A DNA stretch of 64,000 nucleotides from Paenibacillus illinoisensis NBRC 15959 (GTDB lineage: Bacteria; Bacillota; Bacilli; Paenibacillales; Paenibacillaceae). Below, one piece after another: positions 42,469 through 50,634 of this stretch. A model generated the notes under the pieces. It did not search any database and was not told the DNA's origin. It worked only from the letters and a program-made list of their open reading frames with translations. Location of the stretch: assembly GCF_004000925.1 (NCBI RefSeq), contig NZ_BIME01000015.1:1-64000 (forward strand), given 5' to 3'. Within the stretch, counting starts at the first letter, position 1; every line of letters begins with the position of its first letter. Made by a program: the position numbers and the translations under genes.

Positions 42469-44637
42469 TCACACCAGATGCAGTCCCGAAAGAATCATGT
42501 CAATCAGCTTAATCCCGATAAAGGGCACGATCACGCCACCCACGCCATAGATCAACACATTGCGTCCGAGCAGCCGCTCGGCTGACATGGCCCGGTACTT
42601 CACGCCCTTCATCGCAATCGGAATGAGCAGCGGGATGATGATTGCGTTAAAGATCAATGCCGACAGAATGGCTGATTGCGGTGAAGCCAGATTCATAATA
42701 TTCAGCGATTGGAGCTGCGGCATAGCGATAATAAACATTGCCGGGATAATGGCAAAGTATTTCGCAATATCATTCGATATCGAAAAGGTGGTTAGCGCCC
42801 CGCGTGTAATCAAAAGCTGCTTCCCAATGGAGACCACCGACAGAAGCTTGGTCGGGTCGGAATCCAGGTCAATCATGTTGGCCGCTTCCTTGGCCGCCAT
42901 GGTACCCGAATTCATCGCCAGGCCCACATCGGCCTGCGCCAGGGCAGGCGCATCATTGGTCCCGTCGCCGGTCATGGCGACGAGCTTGCCTGCCTGCTGC
43001 TCTTTTTTGATCGCGGCGATCTTGTCTTCCGGCTTCGCTTCAGCAATAAAGTCATCCACGCCTGCTTCCAGTGCAATCGTGGCTGCTGTAAGAGGGTTGT
43101 CGCCTGTACACATGATCGTTTTGATACCCATGGACCGCATCTCGGCAAACTTCTCCTTCAGACCCGGCTTCACTGTATCCTTCAGGTAGATTACACCGTA
43201 GATCCGGTCATCGATCGCAACAGCAAGGGGAGTGCCTCCAGCCTTGGCAATGCGATTGGCGATGTCATCCAGATCGGCAGGAATTCGTCCACCCCGGGAA
43301 GCAATATGATGCTTGATGGCATCCACTGCGCCCTTGCGAATCTGCATTCCGCTGCCAAGATTGAGACCCGACATACGGGTCTCGGCGGTAAACTCCACAC
43401 TTTCCGCATCTGCATATTCCTGCTCTGGCCAGCGCTCTCCCTGCTTGCCTGCAAGCTCCACCACGGAGCGTCCTTCCGGCGTCTCATCACGAACCGAGGC
43501 CTGCAGCGCTGCCCGGGTCATCTCCTGCACGGTCACACCCTGAACGGGAATGAACTCGGAGGCCATGCGATTTCCGTACGTAATTGTTCCGGTCTTATCC
43601 AGAATCAGCGTATCAATATCCCCTGCCGCTTCCACTGCTTTCCCTGACATGGCGAGCACGTTGAACTGCGTGACCCGGTCCATTCCGGCAATCCCGATTG
43701 CGGACAACAGGCCCCCTATTGTTGTAGGAATAAGGCAAACCAGCAAGGCAATCAGTGTCGCCAAATCAAGGCGAATGCCTAGGTAACTCGCCATCGGAAC
43801 CATCGTCAGAATGACGATCAGGAAAATCAGGGTCAATACGGCCAGCAGCGTGGTCAGCGCGATTTCGTTTGGCGTTTTCTGACGCTGCGCACCTTCAACC
43901 AGAGAGATCATCCGGTCAAGGAAGGATTCTCCCGGATCGGTCTGTACCCGCATGACGATATAGTCGGAAGTGACTCGTGTACCTCCCGTTACGGAGGAAA
44001 AATCACCGCCTGCTTCCTTGATGACCGGAGCTGATTCACCCGTGATGGCCGATTCGTCTATGGAGGCCAATCCTTCAATAATCTCGCCGTCCGTGGGGAT
44101 CAGTTCTCCTGCTTCCACGCGGACAATATCTCCCTTTTTCAACTGAGTCGATGATACTTGCCGAATTGTCCCATCCTTTTGCATCAATTTGGCGGTCGTA
44201 TCCGATTTCGTCTTGCGCAGGGTATCTGCCTGGGCTTTGCCCCGGCCTTCGGCGAGCGCTTCAGCAAAGTTGGCAAACAGTAGTGTGAACAACAGGATGA
44301 GGAACACCGCTACGTTGTACCCCCGTCCCGCTTCCGATGCAGCAAAAAGATCCGGATCGATACATAAGAGCAGCGTGATGAACGTGCCAACTTCCACGAT
44401 AAACATGACGGGATTTTTGATCATGACCATCGGATTAAGTTTCTTAAAGGCGTCCAGAGAAGCCTGCCGTACGATGTCCCCGCTTAATCTCCTTTTGCCT
44501 GGACCTTGTTGGCGGGGATTAATCTCCTTTCCCTCACCCTTTCCGCTTGGTCTGTATGTTTCGTTGTCTGTTTCTGCAATTGCTTGGTTACTTGTTCCTT
44601 CCACCATGTGTTCCTTCTTTCGCTCTATAGCACCCAT
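42469..44637 (-). CDS. kdpB: Potassium-transporting ATPase ATP-binding subunit B
   Basis: A 722-residue P-type ATPase, the energy-coupling subunit of KdpFABC. Actuator loop TGES is at 199-202, phosphorylated Asp347 is in DKTGTITYGNR, hinge and nucleotide-domain residues include GDGTNDAPALAQADVG, and the M4 motif is CLIPTTIGGL. The N-terminal ~50 residues are a hydrophilic, Glu/Lys/Gly-rich extension longer than in Escherichia coli KdpB. GGAGGTG lies ten bases before the ATG. It is 72 bases downstream of kdpA. It hydrolyses ATP to drive high-affinity potassium uptake through KdpA. Confidence 0.97.
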   Translation of the reverse strand: MGAIERKKEHMVEGTSNQAIAETDNETYRPSGKGEGKEINPRQQGPGKRRLSGDIVRQASLDAFKKLNPMVMIKNPVMFIVEVGTFITLLLCIDPDLFAASEAGRGYNVAVFLILLFTLLFANFAEALAEGRGKAQADTLRKTKSDTTAKLMQKDGTIRQVSSTQLKKGDIVRVEAGELIPTDGEIIEGLASIDESAITGESAPVIKEAGGDFSSVTGGTRVTSDYIVMRVQTDPGESFLDRMISLVEGAQRQKTPNEIALTTLLAVLTLIFLIVILTMVPMASYLGIRLDLATLIALLVCLIPTTIGGLLSAIGIAGMDRVTQFNVLAMSGKAVEAAGDIDTLILDKTGTITYGNRMASEFIPVQGVTVQEMTRAALQASVRDETPEGRSVVELAGKQGERWPEQEYADAESVEFTAETRMSGLNLGSGMQIRKGAVDAIKHHIASRGGRIPADLDDIANRIAKAGGTPLAVAIDDRIYGVIYLKDTVKPGLKEKFAEMRSMGIKTIMCTGDNPLTAATIALEAGVDDFIAEAKPEDKIAAIKKEQQAGKLVAMTGDGTNDAPALAQADVGLAMNSGTMAAKEAANMIDLDSDPTKLLSVVSIGKQLLITRGALTTFSISNDIAKYFAIIPAMFIIAMPQLQSLNIMNLASPQSAILSALIFNAIIIPLLIPIAMKGVKYRAMSAERLLGRNVLIYGVGGVIVPFIGIKLIDMILSGLHLV

Positions 44638-44709
44638 TAATTTCGTGCACCTCCATGCTTAACATCCTTGCTGTACTTCCCGTAATCCACTTCATAGACT
44701 GTCCGTCCA

Positions 44710-46395
44710 TTACCGGAGCATCGCCAAATGCTCAGCGATCGGCCCAAGCGCCAGTGATGGGAAGAAGGTGAGCGCTCCGACCACCACAATCATCATCACC
44801 AGAATCCCTGCAAATAAAGGGGTATGTGTGCGAAGTGTACCCGTTGTTACCGGAACTACTCGTTTCGTTGCCAGGGATCCTGCAATCGCGAGCATGGCAA
44901 TCATGGAGATGTACCTTCCCAGAAGCATCACCACACCAATGGCGATATTGTAAAAGTCGGTATTGGCATTCAGTCCGGCAAAAGCGGACCCATTATTGGC
45001 AGCACCCGATGCAAAAGCATAAAGCACTTCGGTCAGGCCATGCATGCCTGAATTTGAAATCGAGGCTACCGCTTCAGGCCGCATAAGCGCCAGCGCAGTT
45101 GGAGCCAAAATAATCAAGGGATGAATCAGCAGCGCGATCGATGCGAGCTTTACTTCTTTCCCTTCAATTTTTTTGCCCAGAAATTCAGGTGTCCGTCCTA
45201 CCATCAGTCCGGAGATAAACACGGCCAGAATGACGTACAGCAATCCGTTAAGCAGGCCCACCCCTTTACCGCCAAATACGTTATTGAGCATCATTTCGGC
45301 AAGTGCCACCATTCCGCCGAGCGGCGTGAGCGACTCATGCATATTGTTGACGGATCCCGTTGTCGCAGCTGTAGTCACTGCCGTGAATAACGCCGATTCG
45401 GCTATCCCAAACCTGACCTCTTTCCCCTCCATGTTCCCTTGAATGCCGGCGGCATCCAGCGCAGGTACACCGCGGTACTCCGATACAAAAACAGTCGTGA
45501 GCATCACGAGAAACAGAAAGCTCATCGCTGCAAACAATGCCCAGCCTTGCTTCCGGTTGTTTACCATCAGTCCGAATGCATACACCAGTGCAGTGGGCAG
45601 CAGCATCATGCAGACAATGTGGACCAGATTCGCCAGCGCAGTTGGATTCTCGAAGGGATGCGCTGCATTGGTTCCAAACCAGCCGCCGCCATTCGTACCA
45701 ATGTGTTTAATCGACTCGAGTGAAGCAACCAATCCGCGAGTGATTGTCTGCTCTCCGCCTTCCAGCGTGGTCGCGTTTACCGCCCCTGCCAGCGTCTGTG
45801 GCACACCCTGAAAGACCAGGAATAAGGCCACAATGAAGCTCAGCGGCAAAAAGATTCTTGTAATCGACCGTACCAGGTCGACATAAAAGTTCCCCAGTTC
45901 ATCCCTCCGGCCAACCAGTCCGCGGATGAATGCAATTGCTACAGCGAAGCCCGTTGCCGCCGATGTAAACATCGGGAACGTCACGGCCAGCATCTGTGAC
46001 AGATACGACAGGGCATTCTCGCCCGTATACGACTGCCAGTTGGTGTTGGTCATGAAGGATGCTGCTGTATTAAACGCCTGCGCTGCAGGCATGTTGCTGA
46101 TGCCATCCGGGTTGAGCGGCAGAAACTGCTGCAGCCGCAGCACCAAAAACATCAAAATCAACATGACGAAGTTGGAAATGAGCACAGCTGAAAGGTACTT
46201 TTTCCAGCCCATCGACTCATTCTCCCGAACCCCCATTAATCGATAGAGCAGTCGTTCAGGTCCTCCAAAGATCCGGTCCAGTCCTGTCCGCTTGCCATCG
46301 AATACCTTGACCAGATAACTACCCACCGGTTTTACCAGCAGGATGATGATCAGCAGCGTGACCGCCACTTGTAATAAACCGCTACCCATATCCAT
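44710..46395 (-). CDS. kdpA: Potassium-transporting ATPase channel subunit A
   Basis: A 561-residue channel-like subunit with about ten transmembrane helices. Its four selectivity-filter repeats are recognisable: MTNTNWQSYTGE, TNGGGWFGTNAAHPFENP, TTAATTGSVNNMHES and ANNGSAFAGLN. It binds and passes potassium, with energy from KdpB. RBS AGGGAGGA lies just before the ATG. It follows kdpF by 30 bases and precedes kdpB by 72. Confidence 0.97.
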   Translation of the reverse strand: MDMGSGLLQVAVTLLIIILLVKPVGSYLVKVFDGKRTGLDRIFGGPERLLYRLMGVRENESMGWKKYLSAVLISNFVMLILMFLVLRLQQFLPLNPDGISNMPAAQAFNTAASFMTNTNWQSYTGENALSYLSQMLAVTFPMFTSAATGFAVAIAFIRGLVGRRDELGNFYVDLVRSITRIFLPLSFIVALFLVFQGVPQTLAGAVNATTLEGGEQTITRGLVASLESIKHIGTNGGGWFGTNAAHPFENPTALANLVHIVCMMLLPTALVYAFGLMVNNRKQGWALFAAMSFLFLVMLTTVFVSEYRGVPALDAAGIQGNMEGKEVRFGIAESALFTAVTTAATTGSVNNMHESLTPLGGMVALAEMMLNNVFGGKGVGLLNGLLYVILAVFISGLMVGRTPEFLGKKIEGKEVKLASIALLIHPLIILAPTALALMRPEAVASISNSGMHGLTEVLYAFASGAANNGSAFAGLNANTDFYNIAIGVVMLLGRYISMIAMLAIAGSLATKRVVPVTTGTLRTHTPLFAGILVMMIVVVGALTFFPSLALGPIAEHLAMLR

Positions 46396-46425
46396 AGTTC
46401 CTCCCTAATCTGCGATCCAAATGAT

Positions 46426-46503
46426 TCAGAATTTCTCCGGCTTCACGAGCACATAGCCCAGATAGACCATAAGTGCCAGTACAATCATTCCTATAGCGGT
46501 CAT
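46426..46503 (-). CDS. kdpF: KdpF small membrane subunit
   Basis: A 25-residue peptide (starting MTAIGMIVLALMVYLG) that is one transmembrane helix ending in the typical KdpF tail KPEKF. GGAGGGGAAGG precedes the ATG at good spacing, and the stop is 30 bases before kdpA, the position of kdpF in other kdp operons. KdpF stabilises the KdpABC complex. Confidence 0.92.
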   Translation of the reverse strand: MTAIGMIVLALMVYLGYVLVKPEKF

Positions 46504-46531
46504 ATGCACCTTCCCCTCCCTGGCTATAGCC

Positions 46532-46618
46532 CTAGGCTCTCTCGCAGAATTTAATGAAACTCCAGAACACCACGAACAGCAGCACAACTAATCCGATCAT
46601 CGCAGCATCACTGACCAT
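46532..46618 (-). CDS. Small single-helix membrane protein upstream of kdpF
   Basis: A 28-residue ORF starting MVSDAAMIGLVVLLFVVFW and ending SFIKFCERA, with a strong GGGAGGAAGGG site before its ATG. One transmembrane helix with a short polar tail containing Cys. It is the first ORF after the kdp promoter region and ends 28 bases before kdpF. It differs from KdpF (no KPEKF tail), so it is a separate small protein, perhaps an accessory Kdp subunit or leader peptide. Coding status is inferred from the ribosome site, composition and position. Confidence 0.7.
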   Translation of the reverse strand: MVSDAAMIGLVVLLFVVFWSFIKFCERA

Positions 46619-46669
46619 ATGCCCTTCCTCCCTCTCTCTACCGTTCTTCCAACCTGCTACGTGTAAAAT

Positions 46670-46675
46670 CTTATA
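46670..46675 (-). promoter_or_regulatory. Candidate -10 of kdp promoter
   Basis: TATAAG on the minus strand, 52 bases before the first small ORF. No -35 hexamer lies 17 bases upstream; that space is covered by the proximal KdpE-like site, as expected for an activator-dependent promoter. Confidence 0.4.
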
Positions 46676-46684
46676 CCTGAACGC

Positions 46685-46734
46685 TGTAAAAAGGGGGTAA
46701 AGAAATCCCTGCCAGGGTGTAAAAAAAACGTAAA
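46685..46734 (-). promoter_or_regulatory. Two candidate KdpE operators
   Basis: Minus strand: TTTACG-N5-TTTACA (46718-46734) and TTTACC-N5-TTTACA (46685-46701). Each has two half-sites 11 bases apart, and the two sites are 33 bases apart, so all four half-sites lie on one helical face. The known Escherichia coli KdpE operator has the same form (TTTATA-N5-TTTACA). Located directly upstream of the kdp -10 candidate. Confidence 0.65.
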
Positions 46735-46779
46735 AATAGACCCGTTCCTTCGCCAATGGCTGAAAGAAAACGAGTCTAT
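46731..46779 (-). terminator. Terminator of YtxJ-like gene
   Basis: Minus-strand arms ATAGACTCGTT and AACGGGTCTAT around a 22-base loop, then TTTTTA. It ends the upstream gene; its T tract merges into the distal KdpE-like site. Confidence 0.82.
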
Positions 46780-46793
46780 CGGTGATTTGACCT

Positions 46794-47333
46794 TTATCCA
46801 AACGGATTCTGCGCCCATTGCAGCAGTCTCTTTTTCGTGATTTTGCCGTGGGATGTGTGCTTGATGACCTGCCCTTGATCCAGAAGCAGCACCTGTGGTG
46901 ATTCATGATGTACCTCTGTTTCCTCCGCAATCCGGCGGGAGAGCGGGCGATTCTCGATGACTTTGACGATATGATAGTCCATCTGCTGTCTGGGATCGGA
47001 CGCATTGGAGCCCACAAATGCAATAAACTCCCGGTACGCCCTCGCGCTGATCGGACAGGTGGTGCTGTGCTTCAGGATGAGTACGGGATGATCCTCCGAA
47101 GATTGAAGTGCCTCTTCCCAGTCTTCCTGTCTACGGAGTTCACGGACATGTTCCTTCAACATATCTTCCGTACCAGCAATCGCCCGTTTGCTTACCACTG
47201 ATCCAATCACAACGCCAAGGGCCACGCCAAAAGCAATGCCAAGCGCGAGCTGATCCGTTGCCGTACCAATGCTCACTCCGAGTGCTAGGCCTAATCCAAG
47301 CCATAGAGCTTGGGGATTCACTTTTTTCTCCAT
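46794..47333 (-). CDS. YtxJ-type monothiol bacilliredoxin domain with membrane anchor
   Basis: Start at the ATG at 47333; AAAGGAT is spaced for it, whereas an ATG three codons earlier abuts that site. Of 179 residues, about 10-50 form a Gly/Ala-rich hydrophobic hairpin (WLGLGLALGVSIG; LGIAFGVALGVVIGS), probably two membrane-spanning or glycine-zipper helices. Residues 65-179 form a YtxJ-like thioredoxin fold with active-site TCPIS at about 91-95. YtxJ/BrxC proteins act on bacillithiol-mixed disulfides. The membrane hairpin is an unusual addition to a family that is normally soluble. It lies directly upstream of the kdp promoter but has its own terminator. Confidence 0.82.
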   Translation of the reverse strand: MEKKVNPQALWLGLGLALGVSIGTATDQLALGIAFGVALGVVIGSVVSKRAIAGTEDMLKEHVRELRRQEDWEEALQSSEDHPVLILKHSTTCPISARAYREFIAFVGSNASDPRQQMDYHIVKVIENRPLSRRIAEETEVHHESPQVLLLDQGQVIKHTSHGKITKKRLLQWAQNPFG

Positions 47334-47528
47334 GGTGATCATCCTTTCAGAAGATATGTATAATAAGGTTCTATAACAAATTTCTGTCCTGTATTCTCCT
47401 CAAATTATACCATAGGCATGCCTTTGGTCGACTTTTATAAAATGCATCTCCGGGTATATACTTGTGATACACTGATTGTAAATTGGAAACGATGAATGGA
47501 GAAACAATGGGAAAGGCGGAATCACGAA

Positions 47529-48386
47529 ATGACATATGCTTTTATGATAGAGCCTCAGCAGTACATTCCCCTAGACAACGATGAGGAACTCATTGAAAAG
47601 TGCCAGGAGTGGGGCCTGCTTTCGGGTAAAGCAACCAAGCTCAAAACGTTCTACTATAAAGGAAACGGACTGAACACGCCCTGTACCATCATTGGTTATG
47701 TGGATCATATGGCTGCCGTCATCCAACTGGATAATGAACAAAAACACTGCATTCATCCCTCTTATCTGAAAGAGATGCAAGCGTCGAGCTACAATGTAAG
47801 ATCCGTGGCGGCAGCAGAAACGGATAAGGCGAGTGAGCCATTGAACATATCCCGGACAGAGGACACAGCTCATGCTGTTACTGCTTCAGTCAACTTGGAT
47901 ACCATATCCGATTCAGACGATATTCCATCTGATCTGAATGACATGGACATCGATGCCGGGGAAAGCCATTCCGGACTGAAAGGTGACCCGGATGGACTTG
48001 TAGAGGAATATGTTGGCCCACAAGGCGGGACAAGCAGTGAAGCGAAACCGAAGGCGAAGACGGCAAGCAAGGCGAAATCGGTCAAGATTGACCTGCCTGA
48101 AGGCAAAGTGAAAATGACGGCAGTCGTCAAGGAATTTACAACGGTTCCAAACCATTTCTCCGATAATGATGATGAAGTTATCGTTTATGAAGGAGTGGCC
48201 ATCACCGAACCTGATCACGTTGAACTTGGTGAAGCCTGGTCCAGCCATAGTGCCACGATGAAAAAGCAGGAGCTTGAAATCGGGGATGTCCTGACTTTTG
48301 AAGCAAAGATCATTAAGAAGAAGCTCACTCGAAATCCAGTGCCCTATAAGATCAACAATCCTTCCAAGATTCAAAAGCAAGTCTAA
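47529..48386 (+). CDS. Protein of unknown function
   Basis: I start at the ATG at 47529 (MTYAFMIEPQQY), where AAAGGCGG lies nine or ten bases upstream; an in-frame ATG 11 codons earlier has a poorer site. The 285 residues have a compact N-terminal region (1-85), an acidic low-complexity middle (about 95-180, rich in Asp/Ser/Glu, then a Lys/Ala stretch KPKAKTASKAKS) and a C-terminal beta-rich domain (about 185-285) with many charged residues. No signal peptide or membrane segment. I recognise no family. It is flanked by a divergent gene and followed by a terminator. Confidence 0.7.
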   Translation: MTYAFMIEPQQYIPLDNDEELIEKCQEWGLLSGKATKLKTFYYKGNGLNTPCTIIGYVDHMAAVIQLDNEQKHCIHPSYLKEMQASSYNVRSVAAAETDKASEPLNISRTEDTAHAVTASVNLDTISDSDDIPSDLNDMDIDAGESHSGLKGDPDGLVEEYVGPQGGTSSEAKPKAKTASKAKSVKIDLPEGKVKMTAVVKEFTTVPNHFSDNDDEVIVYEGVAITEPDHVELGEAWSSHSATMKKQELEIGDVLTFEAKIIKKKLTRNPVPYKINNPSKIQKQV

Positions 48387-48390
48387 GCCA

Positions 48391-48443
48391 AAAAGACCTC
48401 CAGCTCGCGTGATGAAAATCAGGCAGTGGAGGTCTTTGCTTTT
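48391..48443. terminator. Bidirectional terminator
   Basis: Arms AAAGACCTCCA and TGGAGGTCTTT around a 24-base loop, T-rich on the plus strand and followed by A/T on the other. It lies between convergent genes. Confidence 0.85.
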
Positions 48444-48468
48444 TAAGGATAGCGTCGAAGACAATTAG

Positions 48469-48897
48469 CTAGGCTTGGCCAGGTGTACAGCTAATTTGGA
48501 ACTGAACGCCGTACTTGTCCGTAACCATGCCGTATGCCGGGCTCCAGAATGTCTCCTGGATTGGCATTTTCACCTCTCCGCCATCTTCGAGTTTGTTGAA
48601 AATGTGCTTGGCTTCATCTGCGGTATCCGTATTCACGGTAACACTGATGTTGTTACCAATGACATGAGGCATGCCGGGGAACGTATCCGACAACATGAGC
48701 ACTGAGCCCCCGATCTGCAGAGAAGCATGCATGATGCGGTCCTTGGCTTCTGGCGGAATCGGATGATCCGGACTTGACGGACCTTCACCGAATGTCTGAA
48801 TTGCCAACACTTCTGCGTTAAAAACCTCTTTGTAGAACGCGACTGCTTCCTTTCCGTTTCCATCCGTTACAAGATACACATTCAAACTAATCGCCAT
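48469..48897 (-). CDS. VOC-family (PhnB/glyoxalase-like) protein
   Basis: A 142-residue vicinal-oxygen-chelate fold protein of the PhnB type: LNVYLVTDGNGKEAVAFYKE at the N-terminus, MHASLQIGGSVLMLSDTFP in the middle and a final WSPAYGMVTDKYGVQFQISC strand. PhnB-like proteins have two beta-alpha-beta modules and act as isomerases, dioxygenases or antibiotic-binding proteins; the activity here is not predictable. AAGGAG precedes the ATG. Single gene. Confidence 0.9.
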   Translation of the reverse strand: MAISLNVYLVTDGNGKEAVAFYKEVFNAEVLAIQTFGEGPSSPDHPIPPEAKDRIMHASLQIGGSVLMLSDTFPGMPHVIGNNISVTVNTDTADEAKHIFNKLEDGGEVKMPIQETFWSPAYGMVTDKYGVQFQISCTPGQA

Positions 48898-49028
48898 GCG
48901 TTCTTCATCTCCTTAAGCTCATGTTTTGATAACCATTCCTGCCGCTTGCGACATGAGTATATAGGACAGGTTGTCCTTTGACAAGCAGGTATTTCCTTCT
49001 TTAAAGCAATACCCTTTCCGGTCGGATC

Positions 49029-49265
49029 TTATCCCAGGACTCTCCTGATATAATGGGTCAACACAATCAATATTCCCGGTACAAGCGCCGCGAAGCTGGC
49101 ATAGATCAGACACCATTTCAATAGGGTGAAGATTGGCGTTATTTCGGCTATCATAGGTGTGCGTCCAGGATAACGAAGCATAACGATGGAGCAGAATACA
49201 AGAAGGACGAATCCGGTGAAGCCCCTCCGCCCGTATAAACAAAAACAACCACCTCCCGAACTCAT
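49029..49265 (-). CDS. Small two-helix membrane protein, possibly frameshifted at its start
   Basis: The frame encodes up to 78 residues with two hydrophobic helices (GFVLLVFCSIVML; LKWCLIYASFAALVPGILIVL) and a basic tail, which looks like a real small membrane protein. But the ATG at 49265 has no ribosome site. The only good site (GGGAGG, 49252-49257) is placed for a TTG at 49242 in a different frame. One extra base in the GGG run at 49230-49232 would account for this: removing it gives a clean N-terminus reading MFIRRRGFTGFVLLV. Either a frameshift mutation, a sequence error, or a non-gene. No family recognised. Confidence 0.4.
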   Translation of the reverse strand: MSSGGGCFCLYGRRGFTGFVLLVFCSIVMLRYPGRTPMIAEITPIFTLLKWCLIYASFAALVPGILIVLTHYIRRVLG

Positions 49266-49289
49266 GTCGGTAAGATGGCTGATGTAGGA

Positions 49290-49526
49290 CTATATGGATT
49301 TGTTCTTCTTAACGATGTCGGCAATCTCGCTCTCCAGCAACAAATACCGATGTACGCTTCGCATAATGGGCACCTTGGTTAACTTGTTTTTGTCCACATA
49401 CAGTTTCATTTGATCTTTAGATAAACCGAGCAGATTGCCTGCCTCCGAAACCGTCAGTACAACCGCGGGGTTTGTCGCATTAAATGTTTTTTTCACCTTT
49501 TGATTCCAGTCCTCGAATACCTGCAT
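49290..49526 (-). CDS. Small excisionase-like DNA-binding protein
   Basis: A 78-residue protein whose residues 22-58 (VVLTVSEAGNLLGLSKDQMK, then YVDKNKLTKVPI) read as a winged helix-turn-helix of the MerR/excisionase type. The C-terminal LLESEIADIVKKN also fits that family. It probably binds DNA as a regulator. GGGAGAG lies upstream of the ATG. No phage or transposon genes are nearby, so an excisionase role is not supported; target unknown. Confidence 0.72.
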   Translation of the reverse strand: MQVFEDWNQKVKKTFNATNPAVVLTVSEAGNLLGLSKDQMKLYVDKNKLTKVPIMRSVHRYLLLESEIADIVKKNKSI

Positions 49527-49696
49527 AGATCAGTGATCTCTCCCATCCATAGCCAGTAAATTTCCAGGCTGAATAGATTCAGTATATCACACTTGTGACG
49601 ATCGTAACTTGATCCTTGCACAGAACCAATATATGTTAGCTTACTGAGAGGACACTCGCAGATCGGTCTGCACGAATACAATCGTGTAAAAGAGCC

Positions 49697-49723
49697 AAAA
49701 AAGCCACTTTAAAGTAAAGTGGC
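49697..49723 (-). terminator. Terminator of isomerase gene pair
   Basis: Minus-strand hairpin GCCACTTT / AAAGTGGC (palindromic arms, five-base loop) followed by six T, 27 bases past the isomerase stop. Confidence 0.88.
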
Positions 49724-49749
49724 CCGAGATATAAAATCGAATGATTGCC

Positions 49750-50622
49750 TTATGCTTCTTTCCAAAATCGGCGCAGGTTGTCCATCGCCATTCGGGATGC
49801 GGACTTACACTCTTCCATGCCTTCGAATTCCACCGTAATGTTGCCATCATATCCGAATTCCTTGATCAGCTTCACAATTTTCCGGATTGGGATATCTCCA
49901 TGCCCCACAATGGCTCCGCGCAGAAAATTGCCATGAGTTGTGGTGAACCAATCACCACCACCCGGATGTTCATCATATGGACGGAAATAAAAGTCCTTGA
50001 AATGCACCAGGGAAGCGTATGGCAAGTTCTTCATGACACCGATTATCGGATGCTCATCCACACACATAAAATTGCCAATGTCCAGCGTTGTTTTGAAATT
50101 GGGGCGGTCTACAGCTTGCAGCACTCGTTGCACCCGATCGCTTGCCTGCACACTGAACCCATGGTTCTCAATCGTCGTTGTAATGCCGAACTGTGCGGCA
50201 TAGTCCGCGATAATCTGGCTTCCCCGAACCATGAGCGGCAGATGCTGCTCAAACCAGGTAATGGTCATGTTTTCTTTCGGCAAGGTAAAGGCCGTCACGT
50301 CATGACGCATATGTTTGACACCCATTCGGTGCACGACATCGACATGCCTTTTGACCCGGGCCATTTCTTCCTCAAAGGCCTCTTCCGTCTCCTGTACAAA
50401 ATTGGCTGGCATCGAATAATTGGACAGCTCTATGCCTGCGGAAGCAGCACGCTCCCGAATCGCATCAGCCAGCTCCGGGTTATCTTCCACCGTGTAGCCG
50501 TACGGGACCATTTCCATATGCTCGCCGCCATTTGCCGCAATCCAGTCGATCACGTCCAGAACCGTCATCTCGCCCGACTTCAAATCGTTCAACAAGCTAT
50601 ACGTACTCAGGCCCACTTTCAT
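49750..50622 (-). CDS. Sugar phosphate isomerase/epimerase-type TIM barrel protein
   Basis: A 290-residue protein of the xylose isomerase-like/AP endonuclease 2 superfamily: MKVGLSTYSLLN start, MVPYGYTV, metal-site blocks TTIENHGFS (Glu), LDIGNFMCVDEHP (Asp), SLVHFKDFYF (His) and NITVEFEGMEE (Glu). Members isomerise, epimerise or dehydrate ketoses and inosose-like sugars. GGGAGCTGAGAAG precedes the ATG. It lies 12 bases after a paralogue-like gene, and the two probably process sugar released by the upstream hydrolases. Substrate unknown. Confidence 0.87.
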   Translation of the reverse strand: MKVGLSTYSLLNDLKSGEMTVLDVIDWIAANGGEHMEMVPYGYTVEDNPELADAIRERAASAGIELSNYSMPANFVQETEEAFEEEMARVKRHVDVVHRMGVKHMRHDVTAFTLPKENMTITWFEQHLPLMVRGSQIIADYAAQFGITTTIENHGFSVQASDRVQRVLQAVDRPNFKTTLDIGNFMCVDEHPIIGVMKNLPYASLVHFKDFYFRPYDEHPGGGDWFTTTHGNFLRGAIVGHGDIPIRKIVKLIKEFGYDGNITVEFEGMEECKSASRMAMDNLRRFWKEA

Positions 50623-50634
50623 CTTCTCAGCTCC

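Noticed and set aside
46619..46735. A ydaO-type cyclic di-AMP riboswitch before kdp
   Set aside because: The leader between the upstream terminator and the first small ORF is only about 110 bases and lacks the required conserved blocks; KdpE-like sites fill it instead.
48919..49248. A 109-codon frame starting at a TTG with a good ribosome site
   Set aside because: The protein it encodes is not protein-like, while an overlapping frame encodes two membrane helices; a frameshift explains the pattern better.
49290..49526. An integrated element, suggested by the excisionase-like protein
   Set aside because: No integrase, attachment-site repeats, tRNA or phage genes are nearby.
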